The translations under genes were made by a program, and so were the position numbers. Source: Candidatus Latescibacterota bacterium (lineage in GTDB: Bacteria > Latescibacterota > MWCZ01). Taken from it: a stretch of DNA of 64,000 bases. Where the stretch lies: assembly GCA_022706085.1 (NCBI GenBank), contig JAKJDF010000005.1, forward strand, positions 1 to 64,000. Reading direction: 5' to 3'. The notes beneath the pieces were generated by a model, which made no database searches, had not been told where the DNA came from, and saw only the letters and a list, made by a program, of their open reading frames with translations. Below, one piece after another: positions 36,354 through 45,128 of the stretch. Each line of letters starts with the position of its first letter. The stretch's first letter is position 1.

Positions 36354-36382
36354 AATATAACTTAATTGAGATTCATTCTCAA
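36354..36382 (-). promoter_or_regulatory. feoB promoter
   Basis: On the minus strand TTGAGA (36377-36382) and TATATT (36354-36359) are separated by 17 bases, about 70 bases upstream of the feoB ATG. The -35 box lies inside the iron-box-like palindrome. Confidence 0.75.
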
Positions 36383-36384
36383 TT
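36364..36384. promoter_or_regulatory. iron-box-like operator upstream of feoB
   Basis: A 21-base palindrome with arms AATTGAGA (36364-36371) and TCTCAATT (36377-36384) around TTCAT. The core resembles Fur-type boxes (TGAGAATnATTCTCA). It covers the -35 element and half the spacer of the feoB promoter, a repressor position. Whether Fur or the DtxR-FeoA product binds it cannot be read. Confidence 0.72.
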
Positions 36385-36542
36385 CTATTCCGACTTCACG
36401 CTCTGCGGCTATGAAAGAATGCGATACGCACCTTGCCGCGGAGAGGTGCCTGGTGTACAACCGCAAACCCACCTAAATTCAAACCTGAAAAAGGGAAGGG
36501 AAGCCCTTCCTGAACACAGCATCTGGATAGATCGAGGTGCCC

Positions 36543-37691
36543 ATGGAAGGTCCGCGCGCGTGTCGCCCCGAAGAGCTCGATGGCCTGCGTACTCTTGAAA
36601 ACACCGTCTTCCGCTCGAACGGCGAAAGCTGCATGTTTCGAGAATTCCCCACGCTTTTCCACGAGTCCAATTGCGAGAGATTGCGTGTTTTTGTCGACAG
36701 GGGGCAACCCGTCTCGGCGATTGCCTACGTCAGCAGACCCGCAATCATTCAAGGGAACACGCTCAGAATCGGTTCGCTGGGTGCTGTTGCAACTCTGGAG
36801 GAGTACCGGGGACGCGGGCTGGCGACCGCTCTTCTCGAAGACACGTTCGCGCAAATGAGACGTGAAAACGTTGACGTTGTCCTGATTTCGGGCCAACGGG
36901 GATTGTATCAGAGAGCAGGGTGCGCCATCGCCGGACATGAGATGCGTTTCTCGCTGGACGGGTCGGCACTGGCCCGGGCGCCTGAGAGAGGATTGGTGGT
37001 CGAGGAAGCCGCGGATGTGGACATTTCAGACCTGATCGCGCTGCATCAGAACGAACCTTCTCGGTTTGTCCGGTCTCCCTGGGAGTGGCAGCAGTTCCTG
37101 TCGGTGTACCGTCTCACCCCAAAAGGAGCGGAGCCACCATTCGGCGTTCGCCGGCTTTGGGTTGTCCACCAGCACGACACGGCGATTGCTTATTTCGTTC
37201 TTTCCGTGGGACGGGACACCACCAACCCGACCGCGTATGTACAGGAGTTTGCCGGAGACCGTGCTGCAGTGTTGTCCGGTCTCACCTTGTTGAAGGAGCG
37301 ATTCGGACTACGGACGGTAAATGGAAGCTACCTCCCCTCCGACCGCGAGATGAACGGTTTGCTCACCGGTCTCGGCGGATCGGTGCAGGCATCCAGCATC
37401 GGTGGCCATCGGATGTCTTTCCTGAACCCGGACATCCTCCGCCGGTACGACCTGTGGGTGACGGAACGACTGGGAATGGAGTTCGTGGGCGAACTGAACC
37501 TTGTCCAGTCGGACGATGTCTGGTATCTGACCTCCGGCGCAAAACGAACCGTTGCGGGCTCGTTGGAAACCACGAATGCGCTGCTCTGGGGCGATGCAGT
37601 GAGGGACCTGAAAGGGGACGACGCGGACACCGGAGTGTGGAAAGGGTTGTTGCCGTTGCCGTTCCTGTTACCAGGAATGAACTACATCTGA
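36543..37691 (+). CDS. GNAT-family N-acetyltransferase (Eis-like, two-domain)
   Basis: Acetyltransferase of 382 residues. The N-terminal GNAT fold (residues about 1-150) has the CoA-binding motif A in ATLEEYRGRGLATALLEDTF. The C-terminal 230 residues may be a second degenerate GNAT domain plus a small sterol-carrier-like end, as in Eis-type acetyltransferases. The acceptor is unknown. GAGG precedes the ATG at 36543; a GTG at 36537 is in frame two codons upstream. The 259 bases between feoB and this gene hold the feoB promoter on the other strand. Confidence 0.8.
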   Translation: MEGPRACRPEELDGLRTLENTVFRSNGESCMFREFPTLFHESNCERLRVFVDRGQPVSAIAYVSRPAIIQGNTLRIGSLGAVATLEEYRGRGLATALLEDTFAQMRRENVDVVLISGQRGLYQRAGCAIAGHEMRFSLDGSALARAPERGLVVEEAADVDISDLIALHQNEPSRFVRSPWEWQQFLSVYRLTPKGAEPPFGVRRLWVVHQHDTAIAYFVLSVGRDTTNPTAYVQEFAGDRAAVLSGLTLLKERFGLRTVNGSYLPSDREMNGLLTGLGGSVQASSIGGHRMSFLNPDILRRYDLWVTERLGMEFVGELNLVQSDDVWYLTSGAKRTVAGSLETTNALLWGDAVRDLKGDDADTGVWKGLLPLPFLLPGMNYI

Positions 37692-37715
37692 AGCCGTATC
37701 GGGACGATCGAGCGG

Positions 37716-38855
37716 ATGGAACCACACGAACGCGTGCTCGTGGTGCTGCTGAAAAGCACCGCCGACTGGGAAATCGCTCGAAACCGCAATTGGTACCGCA
37801 TTCCGGCTGCGCATGCTCCCAAGGACCCTGGCGCGGAATGGATTGCGTTCTACCAGCCTGCGGGTTTTGGCAGGGAGCGATGGGGCGTGTACTCCTACGC
37901 ACGTGTTCAGGGAACTCACACGGTCAGAAGAATCGAGCTGCTTCCCTCGGAAGCAGACCACCCCCGTGCGCAGGAGCCGTATCTGGTGTATGCGTTCGAT
38001 CCTCCCGCACGGCTTGCTCATCCGCTTCAGTGCGCACGCCCCCGGCGTTTTGTCTGGACCATGACCACCTGGTGGCGCTTCTCCAACGCCCGCACGTTTG
38101 ACGACCTCCTGAGACGCGACCCCCTGCTGCCTCCGGAGAAGGACATGGTTCTTGTGAGTGTCGTGCCGCGTGTAAGCGATTTCGAAATTGTTACCAAGAA
38201 GCACTGGTACCGAATACCGTGTTCGGTTGTGTCGCAATGGGCTACTCCGGCGTACCTTGCGTTCTATCACGGACAGGGATTCGGTGCGGAAGCAGGCCAG
38301 GTGAGGTATTTCGCGCCCATCCGGTACGTAGACATTGTCAAGAGGGTGGAGCTGTTTCCGGACGAGCCGAAGCACCCGCGCGCCAGGGCGGACTACTATC
38401 GCGTTCACATCGACAATCTGCAACAGCGCCCATCACCCATCCGCAGCAAAAGAAAACGACAGGTGGTGCTGATTCCGACGACGTTTGAGCGTTTCATGCT
38501 GGCGGGAGATATCAACGAACTTGTCGGGGGAAACGAGGCGAGCGATTCCTTCTACGGCAGGATGACGGAGGAGGGATTGAAGCCCGAGAGAGCATACCAC
38601 GTACGAGGCACCAACGCGTACTACTACACCGATTTCGCGATTCTCGGCAGGAAGCGGAGCGTGCAGGTGGACGTGGCATCCGGCGAGGACCGGGATGGGT
38701 TCCTCCCGAAAAGGGCCGGGAGGCACGCCGAAACACCCGATGGCTGGACCGCGGTGCGTCTCTCGCGTTTCGATATCACGAAACGGCGCGAGGACTCAAT
38801 CGAACGAATAAGGAACGCCGTAGCAGCAGGGGCGGGAAGCGTGATGGTGCGTTGA
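37716..38855 (+). CDS. protein with duplicated WYRIP module and nuclease-like C-terminus
   Basis: Unrecognised protein of 379 residues. It holds two copies of a module: residues about 7-132 (WYRIP at 26-30, WIAFYQPAGFG, RIELLPSEADHPRAQ, FVWTMTTWWRF) and about 144-270 (WYRIP at 164-168, YLAFYHGQGFG, RVELFPDEPKHPRAR, VVLIPTTFERF). The last 100 residues resemble a DUF559/PD-(D/E)XK-like nuclease fold (YYTDFAIL, RKRSVQVDVASGEDRDG, RLSRFDI), an assignment from pattern only. It has no membrane segment. It lies 24 bases behind the GNAT gene and may be co-transcribed; mnmE is convergent. Confidence 0.7.
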   Translation: MEPHERVLVVLLKSTADWEIARNRNWYRIPAAHAPKDPGAEWIAFYQPAGFGRERWGVYSYARVQGTHTVRRIELLPSEADHPRAQEPYLVYAFDPPARLAHPLQCARPRRFVWTMTTWWRFSNARTFDDLLRRDPLLPPEKDMVLVSVVPRVSDFEIVTKKHWYRIPCSVVSQWATPAYLAFYHGQGFGAEAGQVRYFAPIRYVDIVKRVELFPDEPKHPRARADYYRVHIDNLQQRPSPIRSKRKRQVVLIPTTFERFMLAGDINELVGGNEASDSFYGRMTEEGLKPERAYHVRGTNAYYYTDFAILGRKRSVQVDVASGEDRDGFLPKRAGRHAETPDGWTAVRLSRFDITKRREDSIERIRNAVAAGAGSVMVR

Positions 38856-38890
38856 GCGCAACGGGGACATTGCGCGACGCACCGGCAACG

Positions 38891-40267
38891 CTACTTGCCT
38901 ATACAGAACTCCGAGAAGATGCGGCGGATGATGTCCTCGGGCGTTGTCTCCCCCGTGATACTACCCAAAGCATCCAGGGCCAGGCGAATGTCCGCCGCGA
39001 CCAGTTCGGAGCGCGCTTGACCGGTGGCTTCTTCAAGCGCGCGTTCGAGATGCGTTTCGGTCGCCGATAGAGCATCTGCATGGCGGGCGCGGGTAATGAC
39101 TCCCCCTGTTTTCGGTTCCGGGGCATCCGCGCACAGAGTTTCGCGAATTCCATGGCAAAGGGTATCCACGCCTTCACCAGACAGCGCGCTGACACGATAG
39201 ACAGACGTGGTTCCTGCGGAAGCACTCAGCGCCGACAGTACGTCGCTGCGCGCTTTGTCCATTTTGTTTACGACGATGATGGCCTTTCTGCCCGAAATGG
39301 GCGTCAGGTCCCAGGGTATTTCGCCTGATCCGTCGCACACCAGCAGCACGACGTCGGCAGCGGATGCCGCCCTTCCGGCCCGCTTCGTACCCTCCCTTTC
39401 GACGGCGTCCCCGGTTTCCCTCAACCCTGCGGTGTCCACAAATCGAACCCGAACACCGTCAAGGTCTGCTTCGCCTTCGACGAGGTCGCGTGTGGTACCC
39501 GGGATATGTGATACAATAGCTCGATCCTCGCCGAGTATCGCATTCAGGAGGCTGGATTTGCCCACGTTGGGCGGGCCAATGATTGCGACGCTGGCACCTT
39601 CTGTGATGAGTCTGCCGCGGGCATAGGTGCCAACGAGAGCGCCGATTTCTGAAATGGCTTCCCGCAGTGTCGCACTTTCAGCTCGCGGATCGCCCACGCC
39701 CAGGTCCTCCTCGTCAAACTCAAGTCCCATTTCTATTCGCGCCAGAGATTCGGTCAGACGGGTGCGCAGGGCACTGATCCGTGCGGAGAGATTGCCGCTT
39801 AGTTCATAATACGCCGCAGACAACGCGTCTTTCGTGCGGGCCTTCACGAGATCCAGAACGGCTTCTGCCTGCGCAAGGTCAAGACGTCCATTGAGAAACG
39901 CTCGCTCCGTGAACTCCCCTCTCTCCGCACGGCGCGCTCCAAGTCTGACGCACGCCCGAAGCACTTCGTCCGCGAGTCGGACTCCTCCGTGGCAGTTAAT
40001 TTCGACCACGTCTTCCCGCGTATAACTCCGGGGTGCCCGCATTACGGAAACGAGGACCTCATCGGATATGACGCTGTCCGGTGATTCAGCGCGGTCGGTC
40101 AGCGCAAGCCTGCCATAAAGAAGCGTATGGGTAGGTGCGTCCGCGAGGCGCCGCGGGGCCCGAAAAAGGGAGTCTGCTATAGAAATCGCTCGAGTACCGC
40201 TCAACCTGACTATGGCGATGCCACCTTCGCCGGAAGGGGTTGCGAGAGCAACAATCGTATCCGTCAT
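38891..40267 (-). CDS. mnmE: tRNA modification GTPase MnmE (TrmE)
   Basis: With MnmG it forms the xm5U modification at the wobble uridine of certain tRNAs. The 458 residues show the folate-binding N domain (DTIVALATPSGEGGIAIVRLSG), FLNGRLDLAQAEAVLDL, the G domain (IGPPNVGKSSLLNAI, DTAGLRET, NKMD) and the C-terminal FCIGK with the catalytic Cys. The start at 40267 is the usual family N-terminus though the ribosome site is weak. It is the last gene of a minus-strand cluster yidD-yidC-mnmE; no jag gene lies between yidC and mnmE. Confidence 0.95.
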   Translation of the reverse strand: MTDTIVALATPSGEGGIAIVRLSGTRAISIADSLFRAPRRLADAPTHTLLYGRLALTDRAESPDSVISDEVLVSVMRAPRSYTREDVVEINCHGGVRLADEVLRACVRLGARRAERGEFTERAFLNGRLDLAQAEAVLDLVKARTKDALSAAYYELSGNLSARISALRTRLTESLARIEMGLEFDEEDLGVGDPRAESATLREAISEIGALVGTYARGRLITEGASVAIIGPPNVGKSSLLNAILGEDRAIVSHIPGTTRDLVEGEADLDGVRVRFVDTAGLRETGDAVEREGTKRAGRAASAADVVLLVCDGSGEIPWDLTPISGRKAIIVVNKMDKARSDVLSALSASAGTTSVYRVSALSGEGVDTLCHGIRETLCADAPEPKTGGVITRARHADALSATETHLERALEEATGQARSELVAADIRLALDALGSITGETTPEDIIRRIFSEFCIGK

Positions 40268-40331
40268 GGCAAACGGTCTGTCGTGGAATGTGGCTTCCGG
40301 CGGTACGCCGAGCGCCGGAACCACGTCTGAA

Positions 40332-42059
40332 CTAGTGTTTGCGAGGTCTGACCACGTTTTTCGCCGGAACGGGGGCCGTTTTCGGAGCGGCTTCGCCTCC
40401 ATTCTGTTTCTTCATCAGCCAGTATTGATGCGCCGACGAGAAGATGTTGAACAGGAACCAGTACAGCACAAGTCCTGAGGCGAGATTATTGAACACAAAC
40501 AGCATGATGACGGGCATCATGTACACCAGCGCCTGTTGCTTGGGATCCGTGACGGTCAGTTTCTGCTGGAAGAACATCGAAATTGCCATCAGAATTGGCA
40601 GAATTGTTACATGACTGCCGTAGAGCGGGATATGGAATGGCAAGGTGTACACAGAATCCGGTATGGAAAGGTCCGTAATCCACCAGATGAACGGGGCCTG
40701 CCTGAATTCGATGTTATTGCCTATCACCGCATAAATTGCGAAGATGATCGGCATCTGAAGCAGCATTGGCAGGCATCCGCCCAGCGGATTGAACCCGTGC
40801 TCTTTGTACAGCTTGATCATTTCCTGGTTCAACCGCTGCTGATCGTTCTTGTATTTCTCACGGATTTCGTCCATCAGCGGCTTCAGCTTCTGCATCTTGC
40901 TCGTGCTCTCGTAGCTCTTTTTCGTCAACGGATGGAGAAGGATTTTGATGAGAACAGAGAAAACGACAATCACCCACCCGTAATTGGGTATGAACCTGTA
41001 GGTGGAAAGGAAGAACCAGAGGATGAGTTTCGAAATCGGGCGGAGAACACCCCAGCCAAGGTCAGCAGCGCGTTCCAGATTGTGCCCCTCGGCAGTAAGT
41101 ATGTCAACATCGAGCGGTCCCAGGTACAGGAATCCGGTTACCGTGTTTTTCGTGAGATCGAAGGGTGCGATGCGCCAGGAGTAGCGCAGACTCGCGTCCT
41201 TCACGCCACTTCCGAAAAGCCTTGTGTCCCACCTGTCCGTACTGGTCGGTGCAAACGCCGCGAGGAAATATTTGTTCCGAACACCAACCCAGTCGGTTTG
41301 CCCCGTGAATGACGATGTTTCTGTCTTGTCAAGCGTCTGGAGTTTCTCCAGAGACCCGCCGACGTACGCGTTCACGAACATGCTCCCTGCTTCTCGTCGG
41401 AAATCACCCTCCGTCGAAGGCATCGCACCTTCCCAGGACAAAACCATTCGTTCCGCGACCAAGGAATCGGCGGAGCCCGCCGCGAACGCAACCCGGTACC
41501 TATCCCCATAAAAGACATAGCGTTTGAAAACACGCCGCCCGTTCGGAAGCGTGCACGTGAACCCGACCGCAAGGCTGTCCTTGCCAGTCAGAGACGCCGT
41601 CTGAAACACCGTATCCGGAACGAAAACCTTCTCCCGCAGGTCGATTTCCTTCCCTTCAGAACCCACTGACAACGAAATGCCGTGTCCGCCCGGCGCGACC
41701 AGCTGTACGGGCGCACCATACGGGGTGTGGTAATCCTTCAACGACCATTTCCGCAGCACGGCTCCTTCGTTGGAAAGAATTGCCTCGTATTTGTCAGTGA
41801 TGATGGTGCAGGTCCGGACGGGCACAGAATCTGCATGCGCGGCGGCGCGCACCCTGGTTGTATCCGAAGCAGCAACCATCGGACGTGATGCAGACCGGAC
41901 GATCGAGTCCGGAATCGAACTCGGACCGCGAGATGAATCCGCAGGCAGTGCTGCAGGAACTACGGGTTGTGTCTCCGGCGACGTCCATCTGATCCACTTC
42001 GGCCAAAGAATCCAGATGAGGATTATAAGCACCAGTGCTATAACAGTATTACGTTCCAC
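40332..42059 (-). CDS. yidC: membrane protein insertase YidC
   Basis: Inner-membrane insertase of 575 residues. An N-terminal membrane anchor and large periplasmic beta domain (to about 360) precede five core segments with the 60kD-IMP pattern: LLHPLTKKSYESTSKMQKLKP, GGCLPMLLQMPIIFAIY, and the C-terminal basic tail. The GTG at 42059 is preferred: it gives MERNTVIALVL, matching the standard YidC N-terminus, with GAGAGGA ten bases upstream; a TTG at 42068 is too close to that site. It follows yidD by 15 bases. Confidence 0.95.
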   Translation of the reverse strand: MERNTVIALVLIILIWILWPKWIRWTSPETQPVVPAALPADSSRGPSSIPDSIVRSASRPMVAASDTTRVRAAAHADSVPVRTCTIITDKYEAILSNEGAVLRKWSLKDYHTPYGAPVQLVAPGGHGISLSVGSEGKEIDLREKVFVPDTVFQTASLTGKDSLAVGFTCTLPNGRRVFKRYVFYGDRYRVAFAAGSADSLVAERMVLSWEGAMPSTEGDFRREAGSMFVNAYVGGSLEKLQTLDKTETSSFTGQTDWVGVRNKYFLAAFAPTSTDRWDTRLFGSGVKDASLRYSWRIAPFDLTKNTVTGFLYLGPLDVDILTAEGHNLERAADLGWGVLRPISKLILWFFLSTYRFIPNYGWVIVVFSVLIKILLHPLTKKSYESTSKMQKLKPLMDEIREKYKNDQQRLNQEMIKLYKEHGFNPLGGCLPMLLQMPIIFAIYAVIGNNIEFRQAPFIWWITDLSIPDSVYTLPFHIPLYGSHVTILPILMAISMFFQQKLTVTDPKQQALVYMMPVIMLFVFNNLASGLVLYWFLFNIFSSAHQYWLMKKQNGGEAAPKTAPVPAKNVVRPRKH

Positions 42060-42074
42060 GATTGGCAATTCCTC

Positions 42075-42317
42075 TCACGGTACAGGGTCGTACCCGCCCG
42101 GGTGATACGGGTGACAGCGCAGAATTCGTTTGAATGTGAGCCACACGCCGCGGAGAAACCCGTGGCGGGAGAGGGCTTCGATACCGTATGACGAGCACGA
42201 TGGAAAGAACCTGCAGGAAGCTCCCAGAAGGGGGGAAAACACGGACTGGTAGATTCTAATCACTCCGATCGCGGCCCAGACCAGTATCCGGTTCGGCAAG
42301 AAGCCCCTCCAGCTCAT
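42075..42317 (-). CDS. yidD: membrane protein insertion efficiency factor YidD
   Basis: An 80-residue protein aiding YidC-dependent insertion. Diagnostic pattern: [30 protein letters not shown], then [12 protein letters not shown]. It overlaps the 3' end of rnpA by 62 bases on the same strand, a common arrangement. Confidence 0.93.
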   Translation of the reverse strand: MSWRGFLPNRILVWAAIGVIRIYQSVFSPLLGASCRFFPSCSSYGIEALSRHGFLRGVWLTFKRILRCHPYHPGGYDPVP

Positions 42318-42591
42318 TCAGCAAGTTCCAGTAATCAGCGGCACGGGCTCTGGTTCGTGCAACAACGATGATGCCGGCCGGATTGGCCACACACATGCGC
42401 AGGGCTTCGCGAATCCTGCGTCGTACTCGGTTACGTTCGTGGGCCTTTCCGACGGTCCTGCCGACGATCACGACCGGCGAACCCCTCCGGGAAGACTTAT
42501 CTACCCATGCGACCAGAAAAGAACCGCGCCGTGCGGGAATTTCCTCCCGCACGGTGCGAATCCAACGCGTCGTTTCGTTCTCGCGGCGCAC
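42256..42591 (-). CDS. rnpA: ribonuclease P protein component
   Basis: Protein cofactor of RNase P, which matures tRNA 5' ends; 111 residues. The RNA-binding motif is [22 protein letters not shown], with a hydrophobic core ([10 protein letters not shown]) upstream. It starts with GTG at 42591, preceded by a GGCGGGA-like site. The start codon is only 20 bases behind the encapsulin stop, so it may be co-transcribed with encapsulin. No rpmH lies in front, although rpmH-rnpA is the usual order. Confidence 0.9.
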   Translation of the reverse strand: MRRENETTRWIRTVREEIPARRGSFLVAWVDKSSRRGSPVVIVGRTVGKAHERNRVRRRIREALRMCVANPAGIIVVARTRARAADYWNLLNELEGLLAEPDTGLGRDRSD

Positions 42592-42611
42592 GCAGGGTTT
42601 CCCGCCGCCCG

Positions 42612-43412
42612 TTACCGGGTGATGGTGCAGATCGCCTGGGGACGTTTCACCCGGAGCGCCAGCGTTTCCAGTACGCGGAAGCGATGGTCCATGTCAACCT
42701 GGTCTACGTACCCCACCGAAAGATCAACGCCAATCGCAAGATCGGCATTCTGCGGGCCTGTGGCGATTACCACGGCTTCCGACGGTTTGAGGACGGGGGT
42801 CTGGAACACGCCGGCGGGCATGAGTTCGCGGATGAATGCGAGTTCCAATGCTCCCGTATTCCCGAATGGCTTCTGCATAAGCGCATAGCCCGCCGGGCTT
42901 ACGACAAGCGCTGGTTTCTCAGTGATTCCGTTTTCCTGAAGCTTCTGGACCGCGGCGAGGATGTCGTTAAACGCGCCTTCGGTAGCCCAGTCACTCATCT
43001 TCGTTCCAAGGCAGCCCTCTGCGTTCAGAATCCCGTCGGATTCCGCATCGCCTCTGAAAATGAGCGTGTCTTCTGCGAGTGCACAGGCAGAAGCCGCGGC
43101 GGCCGCGGGGCTCAGTTCCAGTGGAAGAACGCCGCTGCGCCCGGTTTCGATGTCCTGCCATCCGAGGATAAATTCCCTCGCGATCATTCGAGGCACTACA
43201 AACACCCGCCCTGATCTCCTGATCCCTTCTTCGGAGGCGAGGTCGAATGTGTCTACCGGAACGGTCTGCACGCCAGCTCCGAGAGGGCCGAACAGGGGCA
43301 GGACCCGACGACCGACGAGCAATCGGCTTGCCACGGTGGTGACGAGTTCGTCCACTTTGGCCCATTCCTGCTCTGTGAGTGGAGCGTTTTCACGCAATAG
43401 GTAGTCCGACAT
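42612..43412 (-). CDS. family 1 encapsulin shell protein
   Basis: HK97-fold nanocompartment subunit of 266 residues, the usual length of T=1 encapsulins. The N-terminus shows LLRENAPLTEQEWAKVD, then GRRVLPLFGPLGAGVQTVPV, and the C-terminus shows RVLETLALRVKRPQAICTI, all typical of family 1 (linocin-like) shells. The subunits assemble into a closed shell round the cargo whose gene lies 56 bases upstream. GGGGAAGGA precedes the ATG. Such shells often hold iron-storage or peroxidase enzymes; here the cargo is ferritin-like. Confidence 0.92.
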   Translation of the reverse strand: MSDYLLRENAPLTEQEWAKVDELVTTVASRLLVGRRVLPLFGPLGAGVQTVPVDTFDLASEEGIRRSGRVFVVPRMIAREFILGWQDIETGRSGVLPLELSPAAAAASACALAEDTLIFRGDAESDGILNAEGCLGTKMSDWATEGAFNDILAAVQKLQENGITEKPALVVSPAGYALMQKPFGNTGALELAFIRELMPAGVFQTPVLKPSEAVVIATGPQNADLAIGVDLSVGYVDQVDMDHRFRVLETLALRVKRPQAICTITR

Positions 43413-43468
43413 TTTCCTTCCCCTTGTTTCGAGTTCTGCTCAGTATGAAAAAACTTACTCGCGCAAAA

Positions 43469-44401
43469 TCACGATTGCGGCTTGCCAAATAACGATCCGA
43501 CGGATGTTTTTGGCTTCACGTTCGAAGCATCAGACGATGTGGTTGCCTGCGTTTCCGGCGTTCTGTTGAGGTCTGCGAGCCGGTTTTCAAAGTCGTCGGT
43601 GTGGTGTTCTTCCTGGAACTTGATGTGCGCCCATACCCTCTGAAGGTCAGGATCTTCGTACCCGTCAATGTGCCGTTGATATCGTTCCTCGGCGCCCTTT
43701 TCAAGCTGAATGTTGTACCGGAATATCTCCGGAAGCTCAGTCGAGTATTGTACGGGTGCCGGCTGCAACACCGGCTCGCCACCGGAGTCGATTTTGTGTT
43801 CCGCCATCCAGCCCATGTGCTTCATCTCGTCGATGGCGCGGTCTTCAATTGCGTTTCCCAGTTTGCCGTCCGCGACTATGAAGGACTGGTGCAGGTACCG
43901 CAGAATCGCCGCGTACTCGCCGGCAATATCCTCTTCGAGAAATCGGAAGAGGGTCTCCTGCTGCGGAGATTGAGGCTCGTGGAACTCCACGGGCGGCATC
44001 CCTTCGACTTTGGCCACCATGCGCTGGAACTTCTGACCGTGGTACATCTCCTCTTCAATGATCCTGTCATACAGTTTTTTGACCCGTGGGTCCGGGATCA
44101 GCTCCCGGTGCTGCGTGTACACTTTCACGGCCTCATCTTCGGACGCGGCATTGGCGAGAACAATGGCCGTGGGATCAGTGAGGCGCTGGAACGCGGGTCC
44201 CTCCATCCTGGGTTTTCCCCCGAGTTCCACAATGGCCAGGCCGAAGTACTTGAAATGGCGCATTTCGTCCCTGGCGACGCTCTCGATCGAGGGCCCCACC
44301 TCCCCGCCGATAACCCATGCTGAGAACAGGTATTGAAGTATCGCCTGATGCTCCATGCTCATGTCGTGGGCAAGCAAATCCACTACTTGATCGTCTGTCA
44401 T
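43469..44401 (-). CDS. encapsulin cargo with two fused ferritin-like domains
   Basis: Cargo protein of 310 residues. Domain 1 (about 3-140) shows E17, E46 with H49 (DEMRH), E88/E90 and E118 with H121 (EEEMYH). Domain 2 (about 147-278) shows E162, E192 with H195 (DEMKH), E238/E239 and E264 with H267 (EEHH). Each set fits the four-helix bundle di-iron site (E, ExxH, E, ExxH) of bacterioferritin/rubrerythrin-type proteins. A linker rich in Thr/Ser/Asp precedes TSVGSLFGK at 299-307, an encapsulin-targeting peptide of the (V/I)GSL type. The start at 44401 has AAAGGGG upstream. Most known ferritin-like cargos have one domain; the tandem fusion is unusual. Confidence 0.88.
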   Translation of the reverse strand: MTDDQVVDLLAHDMSMEHQAILQYLFSAWVIGGEVGPSIESVARDEMRHFKYFGLAIVELGGKPRMEGPAFQRLTDPTAIVLANAASEDEAVKVYTQHRELIPDPRVKKLYDRIIEEEMYHGQKFQRMVAKVEGMPPVEFHEPQSPQQETLFRFLEEDIAGEYAAILRYLHQSFIVADGKLGNAIEDRAIDEMKHMGWMAEHKIDSGGEPVLQPAPVQYSTELPEIFRYNIQLEKGAEERYQRHIDGYEDPDLQRVWAHIKFQEEHHTDDFENRLADLNRTPETQATTSSDASNVKPKTSVGSLFGKPQS

Positions 44402-44474
44402 AACAGTGCCCCTTTCGCTGTCGTTCGCGGCGATTGGCAATCCCGAACCCAATTGGACCGGGATCCGCGGTTCC

Positions 44475-44990
44475 TCAAGGAAGGTTACCCCTGAATAGCG
44501 GCAGACTCGGTCCCGCCGACTCGCCTTCCCCTCTGCATATCCCTAACCGTACGGCCGCGCTTCGCGCCAGGGAGTACACGTACGCGGTTCGCGATGGGAA
44601 AAAGACCCCTTTTTCAACCACGATCCCCTCGGGTGTTACCGACGCTCTGGCCCAGTGCACCGGCCCACGTTCACCAGTCTGAGCGATCACCATCCACGTC
44701 CCTGCAACAGCGGAAATCGTAAGCGGATCGAAATTCGTCGCGGCCATGATGTCTGCAGGGGTGAGCACGCGTATCCGCGCTCGCGGCAGCAGTGCTCCCC
44801 TATCCGAAAGAAGGGCCGCCAGAACTGGGTCTAGGCCCCCCCCTTCGCACATCGCAGGAACGCGCCCCAGTGCGTAACCGGCGTTGAGGCCCGAACACGT
44901 TTCGATCGGGCTCTGGACCTCTGCTCGCGATCCGGAGGACGCAAAGACAAGCACGGCGGCAAACAGGATAGATTGCGCGCTCACCCTCAT
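44475..44990 (-). CDS. small exported protein of unknown function
   Basis: A 171-residue product with a signal peptide (SILFAAVLVFASSGSRAE). The mature part has two or three Cys (ETCSGLN, AMCEGGG), a beta-rich centre (GTWMVIAQTGERGPVHWARASV), and an Arg/Gly-rich end. No family is recognised. It is 73 bases upstream of the cargo gene on the same strand; an exported protein is not an obvious partner for a cytoplasmic shell, so the adjacency may be accidental. Confidence 0.5.
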   Translation of the reverse strand: MRVSAQSILFAAVLVFASSGSRAEVQSPIETCSGLNAGYALGRVPAMCEGGGLDPVLAALLSDRGALLPRARIRVLTPADIMAATNFDPLTISAVAGTWMVIAQTGERGPVHWARASVTPEGIVVEKGVFFPSRTAYVYSLARSAAVRLGICRGEGESAGPSLPLFRGNLP

Positions 44991-45128
44991 CGCGTCGCAC
45001 CCTTTATCGAGAACCCATGGAATCAGGTCTCTTCAAAGATACGAAAAGCGAGCTTGCGTTCCACGGAAAACGGAGTCTGGAGACCTGGATGATGGACAGG
45101 AAGTCGATCCTGTTCTGCCTCGGGTGGC

